Assembly: GCA_914767715.1 (NCBI GenBank)
Contig: OU612069.1
Location: 2,604,001 to 2,668,000 of the forward strand
Length of the DNA: 64,000 nucleotides
Direction of reading: 5' to 3'
Source of the DNA: Membranipora membranacea
Taxonomy: Eukaryota > Bryozoa > Gymnolaemata > Cheilostomatida > Membraniporidae
Position numbers and translations under genes: made by a program. The notes under the pieces are model-generated. The model was not told where the DNA came from. It worked only from the letters and a program-made list of their open reading frames with translations, and ran no database searches. Below are positions 23,505 to 36,467 of the stretch, one piece after another; positions within the stretch are counted from its first letter, which is position 1; every line of letters starts with the position of its first letter.

Positions 23505-26500
23505 TCACTGCTCATGTTTGCATGCATTGTCATTAGACTTAGACTCAGCACCTGATTGGCTGTCCAGTCCGTTAGTGGCGGGGGCGTCCACGGGGCCCTC
23601 AGATGGTGGAGGAGAGAAGATGGATGCGTGAGGGAATAGCCTCTGACATGTTTGTTTGTATTGCTCTAGCTGTTCAGTACACGGGCCTAAATCTCCCCTC
23701 GACAGCGACTCAAACACTTCTGTACAATTCTACAAGACAAAAACTACGATACTCAGAATGTTGTTGTGCACAGCTGCTCAATATATAACCATCCCACAAT
23801 GTAACTTGCAAATCAACGGAGCATGTTTACAACACTCCCACAATGCAACTGTCACCAGGAATTCCCGAGAAGATCGGGTAGGCGACACTTGTGATACTGT
23901 GACACCATGTCATTTGAGATAGTTGTGACGCTTGTGACACCCTTGTGATACTGACCGTTATATTGATGCCTTTGAGTGAACTGTCAGTACTACAAGCCAG
24001 AGGTAAAGCTTTATTCTGTGTATTCTCGTCTAAGTAGTACAGCGCCTGAGCAGCTGTAACATATCACAACAACAGTGTCAGTTTATCCCATAATAATTAT
24101 GTGATTTTCACTGGCTTTCCCATGAGAGATAAAATATCCGTTTTATGTGTATGCCAAGTTACAAGAACATTTAAGCCGTAAATACATAACTCTGTGACTG
24201 CAACAATAACAAGCAGAGATCGGGCTGAGACTGATCCATTCTCTTAATTTTTTCAGGGATTAGCAGACATCTTCATATTTCGTGACTCTTTTATTGACTA
24301 GTTATCCCTACTGACACTGAGACTACACTATTATCACGTGTATCTCTGATCGTTAGAGTCAATTTAGTATGAGTACTTAGCATGTACCCGCCCCTAATTA
24401 GTATAATTGAACTAAGGTCGTCTCACTAAGTTTCTTGTCATGGTTCTATTATTAAATGAATTAATTCACTCTATATCAATCAGAGATATACATGCCATAG
24501 TATATGACGTCATTAGTGCAGAGCATGTCATCATATTCTGTGACAGTTAGGGGGACACCCTGAGCCGTCTCTCACCTGCTAATCTGTGTGGTACAGAGTC
24601 TGTGTTACATGTCAGAAACTCCATATTCATCTCCTGAGGTGTCTGCTTACCGTATATCGGTATCATCTCTTTATCTAATACCTGCTTCACGGACTCAGGC
24701 AGACTGCTACCGCGACTCTTAACTGTAAACGAGCAGCGAACAGTATAGATATACATATACCTGTGACTTTTTTTATTATTATTGGTTACGCTATGAATTT
24801 AGTTAAATCACATAAAAGAATTTGGCATAACAGTATATAACGCAAATAAAAAAAGCAAGGGCTGAGCTGTGTTAACGATCAAAAATGAGTGTCGAAACGA
24901 ATGTGACAAAGAGTGGGTAAAGGGAAGGCGCTTCCATCTTCTATCTCATTGATCTTGGGATGGGGGCTTGGTATATATTCATTGAAGACTTCACTCACTT
25001 ATGAGTCGGCATTCTGTGCATAAGATCGATTGTTCACTAGGAGTCTCTTCTACTTAGCTACTTTGCTCATATTTATTTCAGCAGACAAAAAATTAAATCT
25101 GCTACCCAACTCCATATTTGGAGCGAGGGAAGCGTTCGCTTTGATTCGACAACAATTGCGGTTGGTTTTGGGACTCACTCACTAGTAAAAGGGATTATAA
25201 ATATCACATAACTGCTGTCTCAGACTTACCGTAATTTAAGAACTTGACTAAGCAGACATGGAACTGAGGATCATTAGTTTTGAGAGCGTATCCACCTTTG
25301 ATCGCCTTGAGCATCAACAATGGCTTCTCTGTAAACAATCACAACGAGAAAAATAAATTTATATACAGTGTGAAATATGAGAATATCAGTCTTTCAAGTT
25401 CTTTCAAATTTGCTGAATATCTATCTATAAGTATGGCATAGATTATTTTATTGGTCATAAGCAATCTCTATATATATCCGGATTCTCCCCTCTTTGACAA
25501 AAACAAGACAACTCCCGATGCTCCAAGTCAATCGCATTTCACTTATAGTTTATAATTGACGGGATATGAGGAAACAATGCGTGTTGTCATCCGTCGAGCA
25601 ACAGGTCAGACACTTTCGCTACAAATTGCCTCACAAAAGTTTCACATATCAGATCAAGCGACTAAAATACCTTTAATTATAAGTATCAGATTTAGCGAGT
25701 ATTATATACCTTTTCTAGAGTAGATTTCGTAAGCGAAGATATGACTTTGTATTTGGTCAGCGCAGAGAGTCTGAAGAGGTACGAGGAACCTGATAGCCTG
25801 CTCTAAGGGATCTGCACATCTCTCCAGCTTACTCGGTAACAACTCGTCATCCTGTGTGACAAAACATAACCGGACAATGTCGATCATCCATTGTCTACGC
25901 TCATCTCAAATCACTCCACAAATTATTGATTACCTTGTGCACCACGAGAAAATTATCTGTTACTGAGAACTAAGGGGCTTACAAGGATTGTTGGCCCACG
26001 AGTAGACATTTAATACACACCACAGACAGATGGACAGTGTTATATACTTGGTGTTTGCCGCAGCTTTAGGCTTGCCACAGATATTCGAGTGTATTTATTT
26101 CTTATTTTGTATTGATGTTATTTCTTATTTTTCTGTTTTTTATATCATAATTCAGCCTATTACTAGCGCCTGTACCGCCGGCCGCTCATGGGTTCGGTAT
26201 TGTAAGGTAGCAATCCTCTGCTGCTCATCGGCACACTGATGGCGTGATATACTATTGCATGTTTATCTCTGATCGATAGACAATAAATTCATTCATTTAG
26301 TATGAGTACCATCACAAGGTGTGACAACCCGTGTTCAATTTCATCAATTAGGGGCGGTTACATGTTAGGTACTCGTACTAAATTGACTCTAACGATCAGA
26401 GATGAACATGTTAATAGTGTAGTCTCGATGTCAGTGTGGCTCATAATTACAGTATTGCCAGGTTACTCTCTCTCACCTTTTTATCCTTCTCTGCGTCCTG

Positions 26501-29500
26501 CTGCTCGTTCTTATTGTGATTCTTATGATGATCTTGTGCTGCCTTCTTAGCGGCAGCCTCCTCGGCAGCGGCCTTCTCCTCCGCTGCCTTCTTAGCTGCC
26601 TTCCTCTGTTTGTTTTTCAGTTTCTTCAGCTCCGACGCTGACAAGTTATCTAACAATAGTATATGATATCAGCTTGCCGCAATTCACAGCATACCTGGAT
26701 TTTCTCATAAGATCAAGTCCATACCATATATGTTGTCAAAATGAGCTAACAGGGAATCCATGAAAACTTTATTTAAGGATACTCACTAACGCGAAACGCT
26801 ACACTCTAAGGTTAGGACAACAAAATCAGCTGATCTTCAAATACTAGCATGTGCAGGCTAGATAAAGATAGAGGTACTTTTAAGTATTGAAACTGGCGGT
26901 ATGTCTCTCCCTTGATGCACATGAGTTGTCCCCCTGCCCCAAGAGACAATTTGTACCGGGATAGCTGGTAGTAGCATTTTACTATCAACCACTTTCCCAT
27001 GATTCCTTTTCCCATTCCGGGGAAAGTGGTCGATAACTAAATGCTACTACCAGCTATCCTGGCACAGTTTTAACTCTTAAAACTAGTCAACCCCAGAAGT
27101 ACTGACCTGGATTAGAGTCTTTGTTACTATTCTCCTCACCCACAGGGTTACTATGTAAGTGGAGATAAATCCTGATTGCTATAGAAGCAGTCTTATGATA
27201 GAACCGATGATTACGTAACACGTCCTCCAATCGGAGAAGGCTTACGTACGAGCGTAACGTCATCTTACGCAGACAGTACGTGTGAAAGTCAAACTGGTCC
27301 TCAGTTATCTCTGTGAAATGCTGCGAGAAAAATAATAAGACTCAAGTGATACTCAACAACTATATAGTTTATTGATATGCATAATATGAACACATTATTC
27401 ATATAAATATATATATTTGTGTTTATGAGTCTATCACAATCGCTCATAAAGAAAACAGTTTGTGACCCTTGCTGTTCAAGGCATTGTGCATTTTAAATAG
27501 GAGTGAGTGTGAAGAGTGTTTGTTGCAGCGCAACAAATCATGATTGGATAATGAGGTATTGAGGAGGTAGTGAGGGCATCAGTTTCCGAGTATATCAAAA
27601 AAAAAGAATGAAGCTATTAGTGATGGCAACGAGACGGGACAATTCCCGGTCTCGCGAGACTTGTCTCCTCGGGACAGTATCTCGTCTCGTCGAGACAGAC
27701 AACTCTTACTTCAGGTCGAGACCACTGGCATTGTAAATGGTAGTAGCTGGTCAAAACATTGCCTTCACCCAGACTCGAACCAGTGACCTAGTGATCAGCA
27801 GTCCATGCTCTTACCCACTACACCACGGTTATTATATGATGTCACATGTAATTCTGACTATCATATAATGGAATGATAGTTATTAGTCATGCTTTTGCTG
27901 CAAATATTTAACGGAAATGTTATCTGATTGGCTGTCAGATTTGATTGATTGGCTGTCTGTTTTGATTGATAAGTCAAGGCCATATCTATGTAAACAACTT
28001 CTGTTAAAAAGATGGAATGGATGATCAATGTGGAGCTTTCTCATTGATTTGCACCTGGGGCAAGAGGGAGAAGGGATACAATGACTAATGGGGTATCAAA
28101 TTGTATAAATATGAGGAGATAGTTGAGCCTAAGCATATCCAGAAGCTGAATCACTGGACTGGTTGGTATAATAAACAAGAAGAAACAGCTTCTCCTTGGT
28201 TTAACTATTTTATTTAGTTATCACTATAGATAGGCCTAAGTTTTAGATTGGCTGAGGAGGATTACAGTAGGATTACACCCATAAATCATGAGTATAAATT
28301 TGGGCAATGACAATCATGTGTGGCAGGCTGATACTCATACAAAATTTAATTTGCAAGAATTAGTGGAAATCTGCACGAGCGTGTGGCTTTCTATAATTCA
28401 ATAAATACTTGACAGAATTTGATGAAACTTGGTTTCAACATAGGTCCTTATTGCTATAGATCATAAGTTACAACTTGAATCAAATGTACTATAAGCTGAT
28501 TGCACTAGTGATAGTGAATGAATATCCACCATTCTTTTAAATTGTGATATCTGAAGAAAGTTTTATCGGCATCGTTATATGTCTCGTCCCGGTCTCGTCC
28601 CGAATTTTCTTGCTGTCTCGGTCTCGTCCCGTCTCGCCAAAATCTGACAATTTGCCATCACTAGAAGCTATAGGTATTTATATTAAATCACTTGTGTCAT
28701 AAGGTATGAACAGATTTTGAATTTTGAGACTGCGGATGGAACTATCATAAGCAGGTAAATCAATGTCTATCATTATTTTATTAGCTGACCATACTGACTC
28801 TCGTGATCTAACTTGGCATGTAGATCACTGATAAACTATCATTACCACAAAGCAGGTGTCGTAAGGCTAAGTATGCATCATGCGTGACTTGAATTTGCGT
28901 ATGTGCAAGAACAATGATTTTAGTTTGGGTTCTGATTGCAACTTTGGAAAGGGGAAATGGGATATCCCCTGCTTAAACTGTCAATCAAAATCAGCTAATA
29001 ATGACAAGAGAGGATAACTATTAATAACAAATCCGCACGCTTTGGGGAGTATGTCACCAGAGCTCAGAGATCAGCTCATGCCCAGAGCTGAGCATGCGCA
29101 GAATGTTAGCTGACACCACTTTTGTATATCTAACTAAGTGACTTACTTTATCTATCTGGTGACATTGACGTAACGCGCTGCCCCAGTCTTGTTTTCTAGC
29201 GAAGGCAGCAGCACACTCTGTCTGATACCACATACACTGCATCTCATTCAGATTGTCCGCCGCTGACACGCCCTCCTATAATACATACATATAACAACTA
29301 CTTATTAACTAGGCAAGAGACATACTCAAACTAGTACTGTCACTCAGGCAAACGTGAGGTTATTGGATTCTGTAGAGCTCAATTGCAATTGCAATTACAA
29401 TCTCATTTTGTTTGTTTTGTGCTATACAGAGTGGCAGCAGTAGCTTAAGTGCTCCAACTCTTTATCGATAATGGAATGCGACTACCGGCAACCAAGACGG

Positions 29501-32500
29501 AGTTTGAGCACCACGAAACCATGCGACTTATTCACTTCTAATTCCTGGAATGAAAGTTGGCCTGATAGGGCAGAATTGAAGTTTTGAGAGTGTCTCATAT
29601 CACTAGACTTTTCACGAATTAGCAAGGAGATCAACCAATTATTGCCATTGAATGTTGATGTTGATGATATAAATGTTCATATTTGAAGTCATGTGATAAT
29701 ACCTTACCTTAGCTGGTAAACCATACCTACAACACAAACTCATCACCCTATGGTAGTGGTAGATATTGTACTTGCCCTAGTAAACTTTTGACACATAGCC
29801 TCTGCCTCCTTGACCATAGTATTTCTCAGCATATATTTGGCACATACACAGTTGATATATCTATCAGCAGTATCCAGAGACTGAGCCTCATCCAGACATT
29901 TATAGGCTTCATGCATATTACCTGCATGCTGTCAAATAAAAACATAACATGTAAATTTTATTTATTTATTATTTATTTATTAAGTATATTTTATGTAAAT
30001 TTCAACTATCTAAAATCCTTTATTACCTTCAGATGTAGATAATGATCACTGACTTATGATAACACAGCCAACACCTGGGTAACAACTTAAACAATACATC
30101 AGTAAAGAATGTTTGAATTTGACATGTTATGGAAGTTGCCCTCTCATTGAACAAACATTAAAAAGGGAGCACAACTCTTTATTTGAACGGGTTTTGAAAA
30201 CGCCTTCAATACACACATTGAGAGACATCAAACTAATCTCTTTCACCAGGCTATGCCTGATATATGTATGGATTGAAATAGTATCCATTCTATCTGATGA
30301 TAGGAAAATATAATAAACAAAATCTGTAATTCCGTATACAACACGTCCCAGCACCATGTTATTATGCACTAGTTGTACAAAGCTAATGTGTATACAAGTC
30401 TATGGCCAAAGATCTCACCCTTTGAGCCTGGCTGTGCTTACCTTGTATATCCTACCCTTGTACATGTGTAGCTCGGGTAGTGTGGGCGTGGCCTCCAGAG
30501 CCTCGTTTACATACTGCAGAGCCGTACTATAGTCTGAGAGATGGTCATAGTGCTGAGCTAGGTAGGCCTGAGTCCACAACAGGGTGGACGGAGGCTCTAA
30601 TTCGTTATCATACTTTTCTAACGTGTCTGAAATAATGAAAAAGGCAAAGTAGAGTTAAATTTAACGCAAACCCAACAAGAATTAAAAGATGCATAGGTAA
30701 TGGAGCACCTGAGATGACCTGCCAAATCGTCTATTGACTCTTTCCGAATCTAAGTTTGTCACACTCACACCGGCCGACCTCACACTTACGCATATGGAAC
30801 AACAACCAGTCTGCACCAGGCTACATATAAAATTGTGAAAAAAAATTTTAAATCACTTTTTATTAGAAGCTCTCCAGCTGTCTTTACAGGACATGACACA
30901 AATTAAATAGAAACATACATAGATATTCAAGTAAGCGCACTCCTGTACAAGGTAGGAGTGGGCAAGCTAGGCTAATGTTTGAAGAGCTCACCTCCATTAG
31001 TAGCATGAGGCATGACTGGGACTCGAACATTCAACCCTCAGATCGTCGAGCTCGAATCCCAACCACTACCCCATCCTGACTGCCTAAATACAGTAGATTA
31101 AGTAGACTTACCATCGGGGTGGAACATTTGTTTATCCTTGAGAGTTGTATAGTAGGTGATGACTAGCTGCTGTATTGTTGAGACTTTATTCGGATCGGTA
31201 TAGAGAGGTTTGAGAGATGTGAACAATGACGGTACGCCTTTCCGCAAACATCTACATAAATATTCGTCTACACGCTGCCTAAAGGAGTCACCTACAATCG
31301 TAACATACGATTCAGTTAGACAATGAACTTTCCGTCATTAAAAGCTTTGTTGTGGGGTGGGGGACAACACCCACACCAAAGCTTGCCAGACTTACAAGAA
31401 CATGATCCAATGGCCTGCCCCATCATGTGATAGTTACAACACACAGGGACTACAAAGTAAATATTATAGATCATCACTTTTATGACGTTATTGCACTACA
31501 TGGCACCGAAAGAGATCGCCAATTGTTTGAGATTTTGAACCCAACAGGGAACTATCAAATGGAGTAGCCACTATCTTATGATTAACCTGTTCTACAAGTT
31601 GCGCACTGCTGACAAATTATCTACTCTATGCATGCAGGTAAAGCAAGCACACCCATCCCATAATATAAATATGATGATCAAGTCGGTAAATACTATTTGA
31701 ATATGAAATGACCGTTCCAGTGCCAACAAGAATTCACAGGAGGAAAACATTGCCATATTGCACATGAGTGAAAGTTTGGCTGAGCTATTGTTTACTAAAC
31801 CTCATTACTTTATAAAAAAAACTCCCACATTGGAAAATTAGTACAGACAGACAGACAGACTGACATGAGTCACCCTAACTAGCTAAGCTAAATTCCAGTT
31901 TATATTAACACTGTTATGATATGTCAGGGTGTATATTACTTACCGGTTACACTGACATCAGGACTGCACTATTATCATGTGTATCTCTGATCGCTACAGT
32001 CAATTTAGTACAAGTACCTAACGTGTACCCAACTTTAACTATTGAAAAAACTCGGCTCTTCACACCGTAATCCTTCTGATGCCAAATGAATAAGTTCACT
32101 CTCTATCGATCAGAGATATATACATGCAAAGGTTAATCATGTCATCTGTATGCTTACCGGTTACAAATGAGAGAGGAAGTTTTTTGGGTACAGCAGACCG
32201 AGGTGATTGCTCTAACACATCAGAGTATATCTTCAGTCTATCTTCTAACGAGTCAATGTTCATACATTTCTCCATTCCAGCGTAATAGCTTACATTCTCT
32301 GAATTCCTTTCTAATAAACCTGAAATTATCACCAGCACAATATGTCAACAAAAGGCCTGGGACTTGGAGTATGAAAATCATAAGTCATCATCTCTAATCA
32401 GAATTAAAGTAGAATGGTGGTAGGGGTCCAAATAAATAATGACTTTTGGCTCAATTTTCAATTCAGTGCACACAATAGTGTGTTTAGGAGGTGGACCCGT

Positions 32501-35500
32501 ATTTTGACAATGATGCAATAAGATGGTTATTTTAACAACAATTCTAAAACCAAAGACTCCATCCAAATAACTACCGCTGTTGCTAGTATTTTGTTTGTAC
32601 TGAAAATTACCACACCAGTAGGCAGTATTAGGGTCAGCAAAACCGAATAACCAATTTCAACACCTGCGATTATAATACAATGCCTTTTTTCATAACACCA
32701 TCTCACAAGAATGTGCACCATGACAAGGTATAGCTTGGTTTCCCGCCCACATACCTCTGTAGAGGCCCGAGGCGGTGCTGAGGTCTCCCTTTAGTTGATG
32801 TAGTCTAGCCCTAGTTTCCTGAATGTAAAGTTTATCTACTATGTCTTTTTCAAACTTGTCGAGATGATTGAGGGCGTCCTGGTAACGCTCCGCCTCCTCT
32901 AACACGGAACACTGGTACATGATCAGCTCATTGTATTCATAGTCGTAAGGCTTTGGCTACAAAGAACATCGCTGGCCAGATTATAAGGAGTAAAAGAGTA
33001 ATTTCAGCCAAAAATGTAAGTTTAAAAATATATATCGAAATAGAAACAAATATTATTAGATCCTTGTCATATCACCCCAGACATTTAGATCTAGACCCTA
33101 AATAGATGGATAGATTCCAGTCACAATATAAGAGGATAGGTGCCAATTTATAAAACAACTAAAAAAACGAGGCCATCTTCGCCATTGCTGCAGTTGTTCA
33201 TTATAGTGCCTTTTTTAGTTAGGCTCAAGCCAAATATCGAAGGACTGACCTGGGACGACTTTATGTCAACTAAAAAATAGATCATATTCAAACCTAAAAA
33301 AAGTATCAAGCGAATTAAAAAATTTGCGAGCTTTGAATTGCACAAGAGAAAAGGTTGGAACCTCATTATTATTGTATCGCACGACAGACTTACTGGACAA
33401 GCATAGACCAATATCCATATCATATTCCATTTGCCTGCATTCGGAGTAGCTCCCACTCCATTGGTCACACCGCCGTCTGCGACGTGACCGGTGGAAGGGA
33501 ACAACTGGAATGCAGGCAATTGGATTAAACTTGATCTAGGACAAACAGCGCACACTACCACTCACAGTAAGTGTTTTTCTGAACTCTTCTATGACAGCCA
33601 GAGCCATCTCGTAATCTTTAAGGAGATGCCAGCTGATGGCATATCCGATCCATGAGGCTCTCTGACCGGGACGAAGCTCCAGTAGCCTCTGCCTCGTCTC
33701 CTGAGAAATAACATGTGAGAAGAATTTTGTAGACACACACACCTTGTTGATCTTTGCAGGAAATAATTTGTTTTTCATTCTTGCTAGGATGTCATTATCG
33801 AGCTAGCTGAGTAAGTGTATACAAACAACAACAACAAGCGCATATATCAGGGGATACCAGCTGCTGCATTGGAAACATCAACCAACCTTAGCGTTTGTAA
33901 TTAAGTCGGTAAACTACTAAATCATAGAGAACATTGACACTCTATATTGTGTAGCTCCGTTAGTTAAAACAACATTCTATCAGATTGCAGTCTTTGAGCA
34001 GAACAGCCCAGCAAATACTGCAGCTATGCGTACAAGAGCAGCCAGCTGGTGCCTGACTAAAGGGGAAATCCCATAAACATACCACACCCAAAGTAGCACA
34101 GTGAAACCTGATTCTATGGCTTATCAACAGAGAAATGAAACTGTCAATACCATATTTCAGTTTATGCATTAGCCTAGACCGGCAGTAGTATCTTCAAACA
34201 TCCTTTTCTAATCGTAGTAAAAATCTAGATGAACCTAGACATTTGATCCTGGTTTATTTCAAATTTAGGGTATTGTGTATTATTCTATTTAAAGACTACC
34301 CAAAGGCCAATGCATGTTATAGTCAGGCAGTTACTTATGACAATGTTTAATCATAAGTTAAACTTTATTGTAAGTAACTGCCTGACTATAACACACATTG
34401 GCCTTTGGATAGTATTACAGAGTGTAGTTTGTTTCATCTGATGAGACTTACCCTATACCCATCGTAGTCCCTCATTTGTATCTGTAGCAGAGATAAATCT
34501 CTCATTATCTGTAGATTGTCCTAAAATAACAAGCGATCGGCAGCTGATCATAAGCAATCCTTATACACGCTCCCAATAGGAATAGGTCAAAAGTCTAGAA
34601 CATCTAAAAAATGGCCCTATACCGATCAATTAAAGATCGCTGGTTATTCCCAATCATTTTATAAAAGGGTGCCATGTCTGGTCATAGATACGCTAGGATG
34701 AGAATATCATTACCTTATTTCTACAAACGTAACTGCCAAGGGAGATCATCAATGCTACCATAGCCTCCTTCGGAAAAACTTTTGCAATGTAATTGTTGGT
34801 TCCCCTTTTTTTAAGCTAGCCCAATGTTATTCCCAATACAGATAATACCAAATTTAAAGAACTAATGTTCCATTTTATCTATTCATAACCCGCCCATATC
34901 AGAGACACTCATAGAATAGGCACACTTACCTTGTCCCATCTGAGGGCGGCTTTGTACGCCTTGATGGCCTCGTCGTACTTTCTATCTGACCTCTGCAGGA
35001 GACCAAAGACATGCCAGCAGACGTGGCTAGTCAGGTCGTTACGTAATCCACGTCTCACATGGTCATACGCTTCCTCCTTACGCTGTACACAGTTCAGTAT
35101 CAGACCTTTCATCGCCAACGTCTCTATATGTAACAGAAGAGATTATTGTGTTATATGGGAAGGATGAAGTGGTAAAAACATAGACTAGCGACTAACTCAG
35201 GGCCAGATCTACCGAAATATGTCATTTAATAGTCAGTTAATAGTCATGGCAGAGATACAATTGGGCCGAACTATTACAGCCTATCATTTAAAAATAGGCC
35301 AGAGTGTAAGCGAAAAGAGCTGCTCCGCAATAAAGCAACCTTGTTATTTTTGTTGGCCTTGACAGTGCTGACTCGGTCCTAGAATTATGCAATCAGATCA
35401 CTGGCTTTAAATTAGATGGTAGATTCTTGCTTTATTCCTAAATGGTAGCATTGTGCAATTAATATATAAGCTTCGTGAGTCTATTTACCTCCATGTTCAG

Positions 35501-36467
35501 TAAACTTTGGGTTGGAGAGAATCTGCTTTGCGAGTTTCAAGCCCTGTCTGTATTGCTTTACTTCGTAGCATTTCTACAAAACAATAAGTAATATGACATA
35601 ATAAACCCATCAATAAACAAAGCATTGTGAGATGTTTGATAGAATCTACTGTCGGTCTGGTTCGTATAAATACCACAAATCACATTCATTTGCACCCTCA
35701 ATATCATGTGGTTTTGACCAATTTACACTACAAATCTGACCCATAAGTCCACAACACATGGGTCGGGAATATTTTTCTCAAATGCACCAGACACGAGCTA
35801 ACATCACGCTTCGTAGTGCAGTAGCATTCCAGTTAAGACCACATAGTTTACAGGGAGATAGTAGTGGGTAACAGAGTGAGTCAGAAGTTACCCAGCCAGT
35901 TATAATGACAGCAAGGAAGACGTGTCGACTCTTACAACGTCAACAGGTTTGTTTTGTCCTAGCAAAGAGTCTACTCAGTCTTACAACAACTTAATACACT
36001 AGGCCTATGCCTTGCCAATGCCCCAACATCTTCCTGTCAGTGACACTGAGCTGACATATAGTCTCATCATTATCATAAAAAGTGTTGCTGTACTGTTGTA
36101 GTTAGTTGTACACATACTTCACTCGCTCCACTGCTGCTATCACCGGCCACCAACAAGTGACTGGACCAGTCCAATACCACTCAACTGCATCACCACATAC
36201 CTAGGCCAACTATTGAGTACTGCTTTGTAGAACCAACAGATATACTCTTACTACACTAGACAGTTGTATACTCTGGATGGAACAGAGAACAAACTAAACA
36301 TGGAGCAAGTCAGAGTGGTGAGACTCCTACTATTTTTTAATTCAACTAACTTCTAAGCTAGATTGAGTTTCAGGAAATGAAATGTTTCTGACAAAGTCTC
36401 ATGCACTCACCAGTATCTTTTTGAATATGGCATTTTCCTTAGAGGGGAGTGGTTCCTTTGAGGGCAT
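23505..36467 (-). CDS. NAA15: NatA auxiliary subunit NAA15/NAA16 (18 exons, complete)
   Basis: Auxiliary TPR subunit of the NatA N-terminal acetyltransferase, which anchors the catalytic NAA10 at the ribosome. Exons in order: 36467-36411, 35573-35489, 35123-34930, 34520-34452, 33700-33566, 32956-32755, 32319-32158, 31291-31112, 30626-30442, 29928-29776, 29275-29147, 27320-27107, 26649-26477, 25851-25710, 25328-25230, 24722-24576, 24053-23956, 23729-23505. All phases agree; the total is 882 residues (human NAA15 is 866). Family hallmarks are [48 protein letters not shown] and the Lys/Ala-rich [15 protein letters not shown] helix (around residues 590-645). Intron 10 has a GC donor (AGG|GCAAGT). 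Vertebrates have NAA15 and NAA16; the name here covers their common ancestor type. RAB33 lies head-to-head upstream. The short N-terminus ([12 protein letters not shown]) fits family starts. Confidence 0.93.
24295..24516. mobile_element. MITE copy 1 (GTATCTCTGATCG family)
   Basis: In NAA15 intron 16. The inverted ends contain CACGTGTATCTCTGATCG at the left and the complement of CATGTATATCTCTGATTG at the right. Copies at 26243-26443 (inverted) and 31952-32152 share both ends. It is non-coding and about 0.2 kb long. Confidence 0.65.
26243..26443. mobile_element. MITE copy 2 (GTATCTCTGATCG family, inverted)
   Basis: In NAA15 intron 13, in opposite orientation to copies 1 and 3. The ends read GCATGTTTATCTCTGATCG at the left and ACGATCAGAGATGAACATG at the right, with CACACTGA and TCAGTGTG just outside, so the inverted repeat extends there. 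Confidence 0.65.
26955..27062. repeat. Hairpin repeat beside an NAA15 exon
   Basis: The arms 'gatagctggtagtagcat' and 'atgctactaccagctatc' continue into 'ccactttcccc'-type inner arms around a roughly 20-bp loop. It ends about 45 bp from exon 12, in intron 12. Probably a small palindromic MITE. Confidence 0.7.
27618..28663. mobile_element. hAT-like non-autonomous transposon
   Basis: The terminal inverted repeat TAGTGATGGCAA is followed by inverted 'gagacggga' and 'tcccgtctc' blocks. An exact 8-bp direct repeat, GAAGCTAT, flanks it (27610-27617 and 28664-28671). An 8-bp duplication with TAGTG ends is characteristic of hAT elements. No transposase frame is present. It lies in NAA15 intron 11 and contains a tRNA-like segment. 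Confidence 0.85.
27763..27828 (-). repeat. tRNA-derived SINE-like head
   Basis: The minus strand reads GGTGTAGTGGGTAAGAGCAT (A box) and, about 30 bp later, CTGGTTCGAGTCTGG (B box). The stem pairing needed for a real tRNA is poor. It is nested in the hAT-like element. Confidence 0.55.
31012..31079 (-). repeat. tRNA-derived SINE-like head
   Basis: The minus strand reads GGATGGGGTAGTGGTTGGGA (A-box-like) and ATGTTCGAGTCCCAG (B-box-like) at tRNA spacing. It lies in intron 8 of NAA15, close to exon 8. Confidence 0.5.
31952..32152. mobile_element. MITE copy 3 beside a duplicated NAA15 splice donor
   Basis: Same family as copies 1 and 2, in NAA15 intron 7. The 13-bp word CTTACCGGTTACA lies on both sides (31939-31951 and 32153-32165). 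The right-hand copy spans the end of exon 7 and its splice donor. The two may be target-site copies, but the repeat's inverted ends do not abut the right copy exactly. Confidence 0.55.
33427..33522. repeat. Small palindromic repeat, TTGCCTGCATTC family
   Basis: Outer arms TTTGCCTGCATTCGGAG and 'ggaatgcaggcaa' in intron 5 of NAA15, with an inner GC-rich inverted section ('ggtcacaccgc' against 'gcgacgtgacc'). It makes an accidental 137-codon open frame on the minus strand. Confidence 0.6.
34295..34415. repeat. 121-bp palindromic repeat in NAA15 intron 4
   Basis: The arms include 'aaaggccaatgcatgttatag' and, inverted, 'ctataacacacattggccttt', and extend inward through 'tcaggcagttactta'. Long near-perfect arms with a short AT-rich loop suggest a palindromic MITE. 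Confidence 0.7.

Noticed and set aside
23419-23922. Plus-strand frames over the NAA15 3' exons
   Set aside because: Antisense shadows of the conserved NAA15 C-terminal exon and its flank.
33148-33561. 137-codon minus-strand frame
   Set aside because: It runs through a palindromic repeat in an NAA15 intron and shows no domain; a chance frame.
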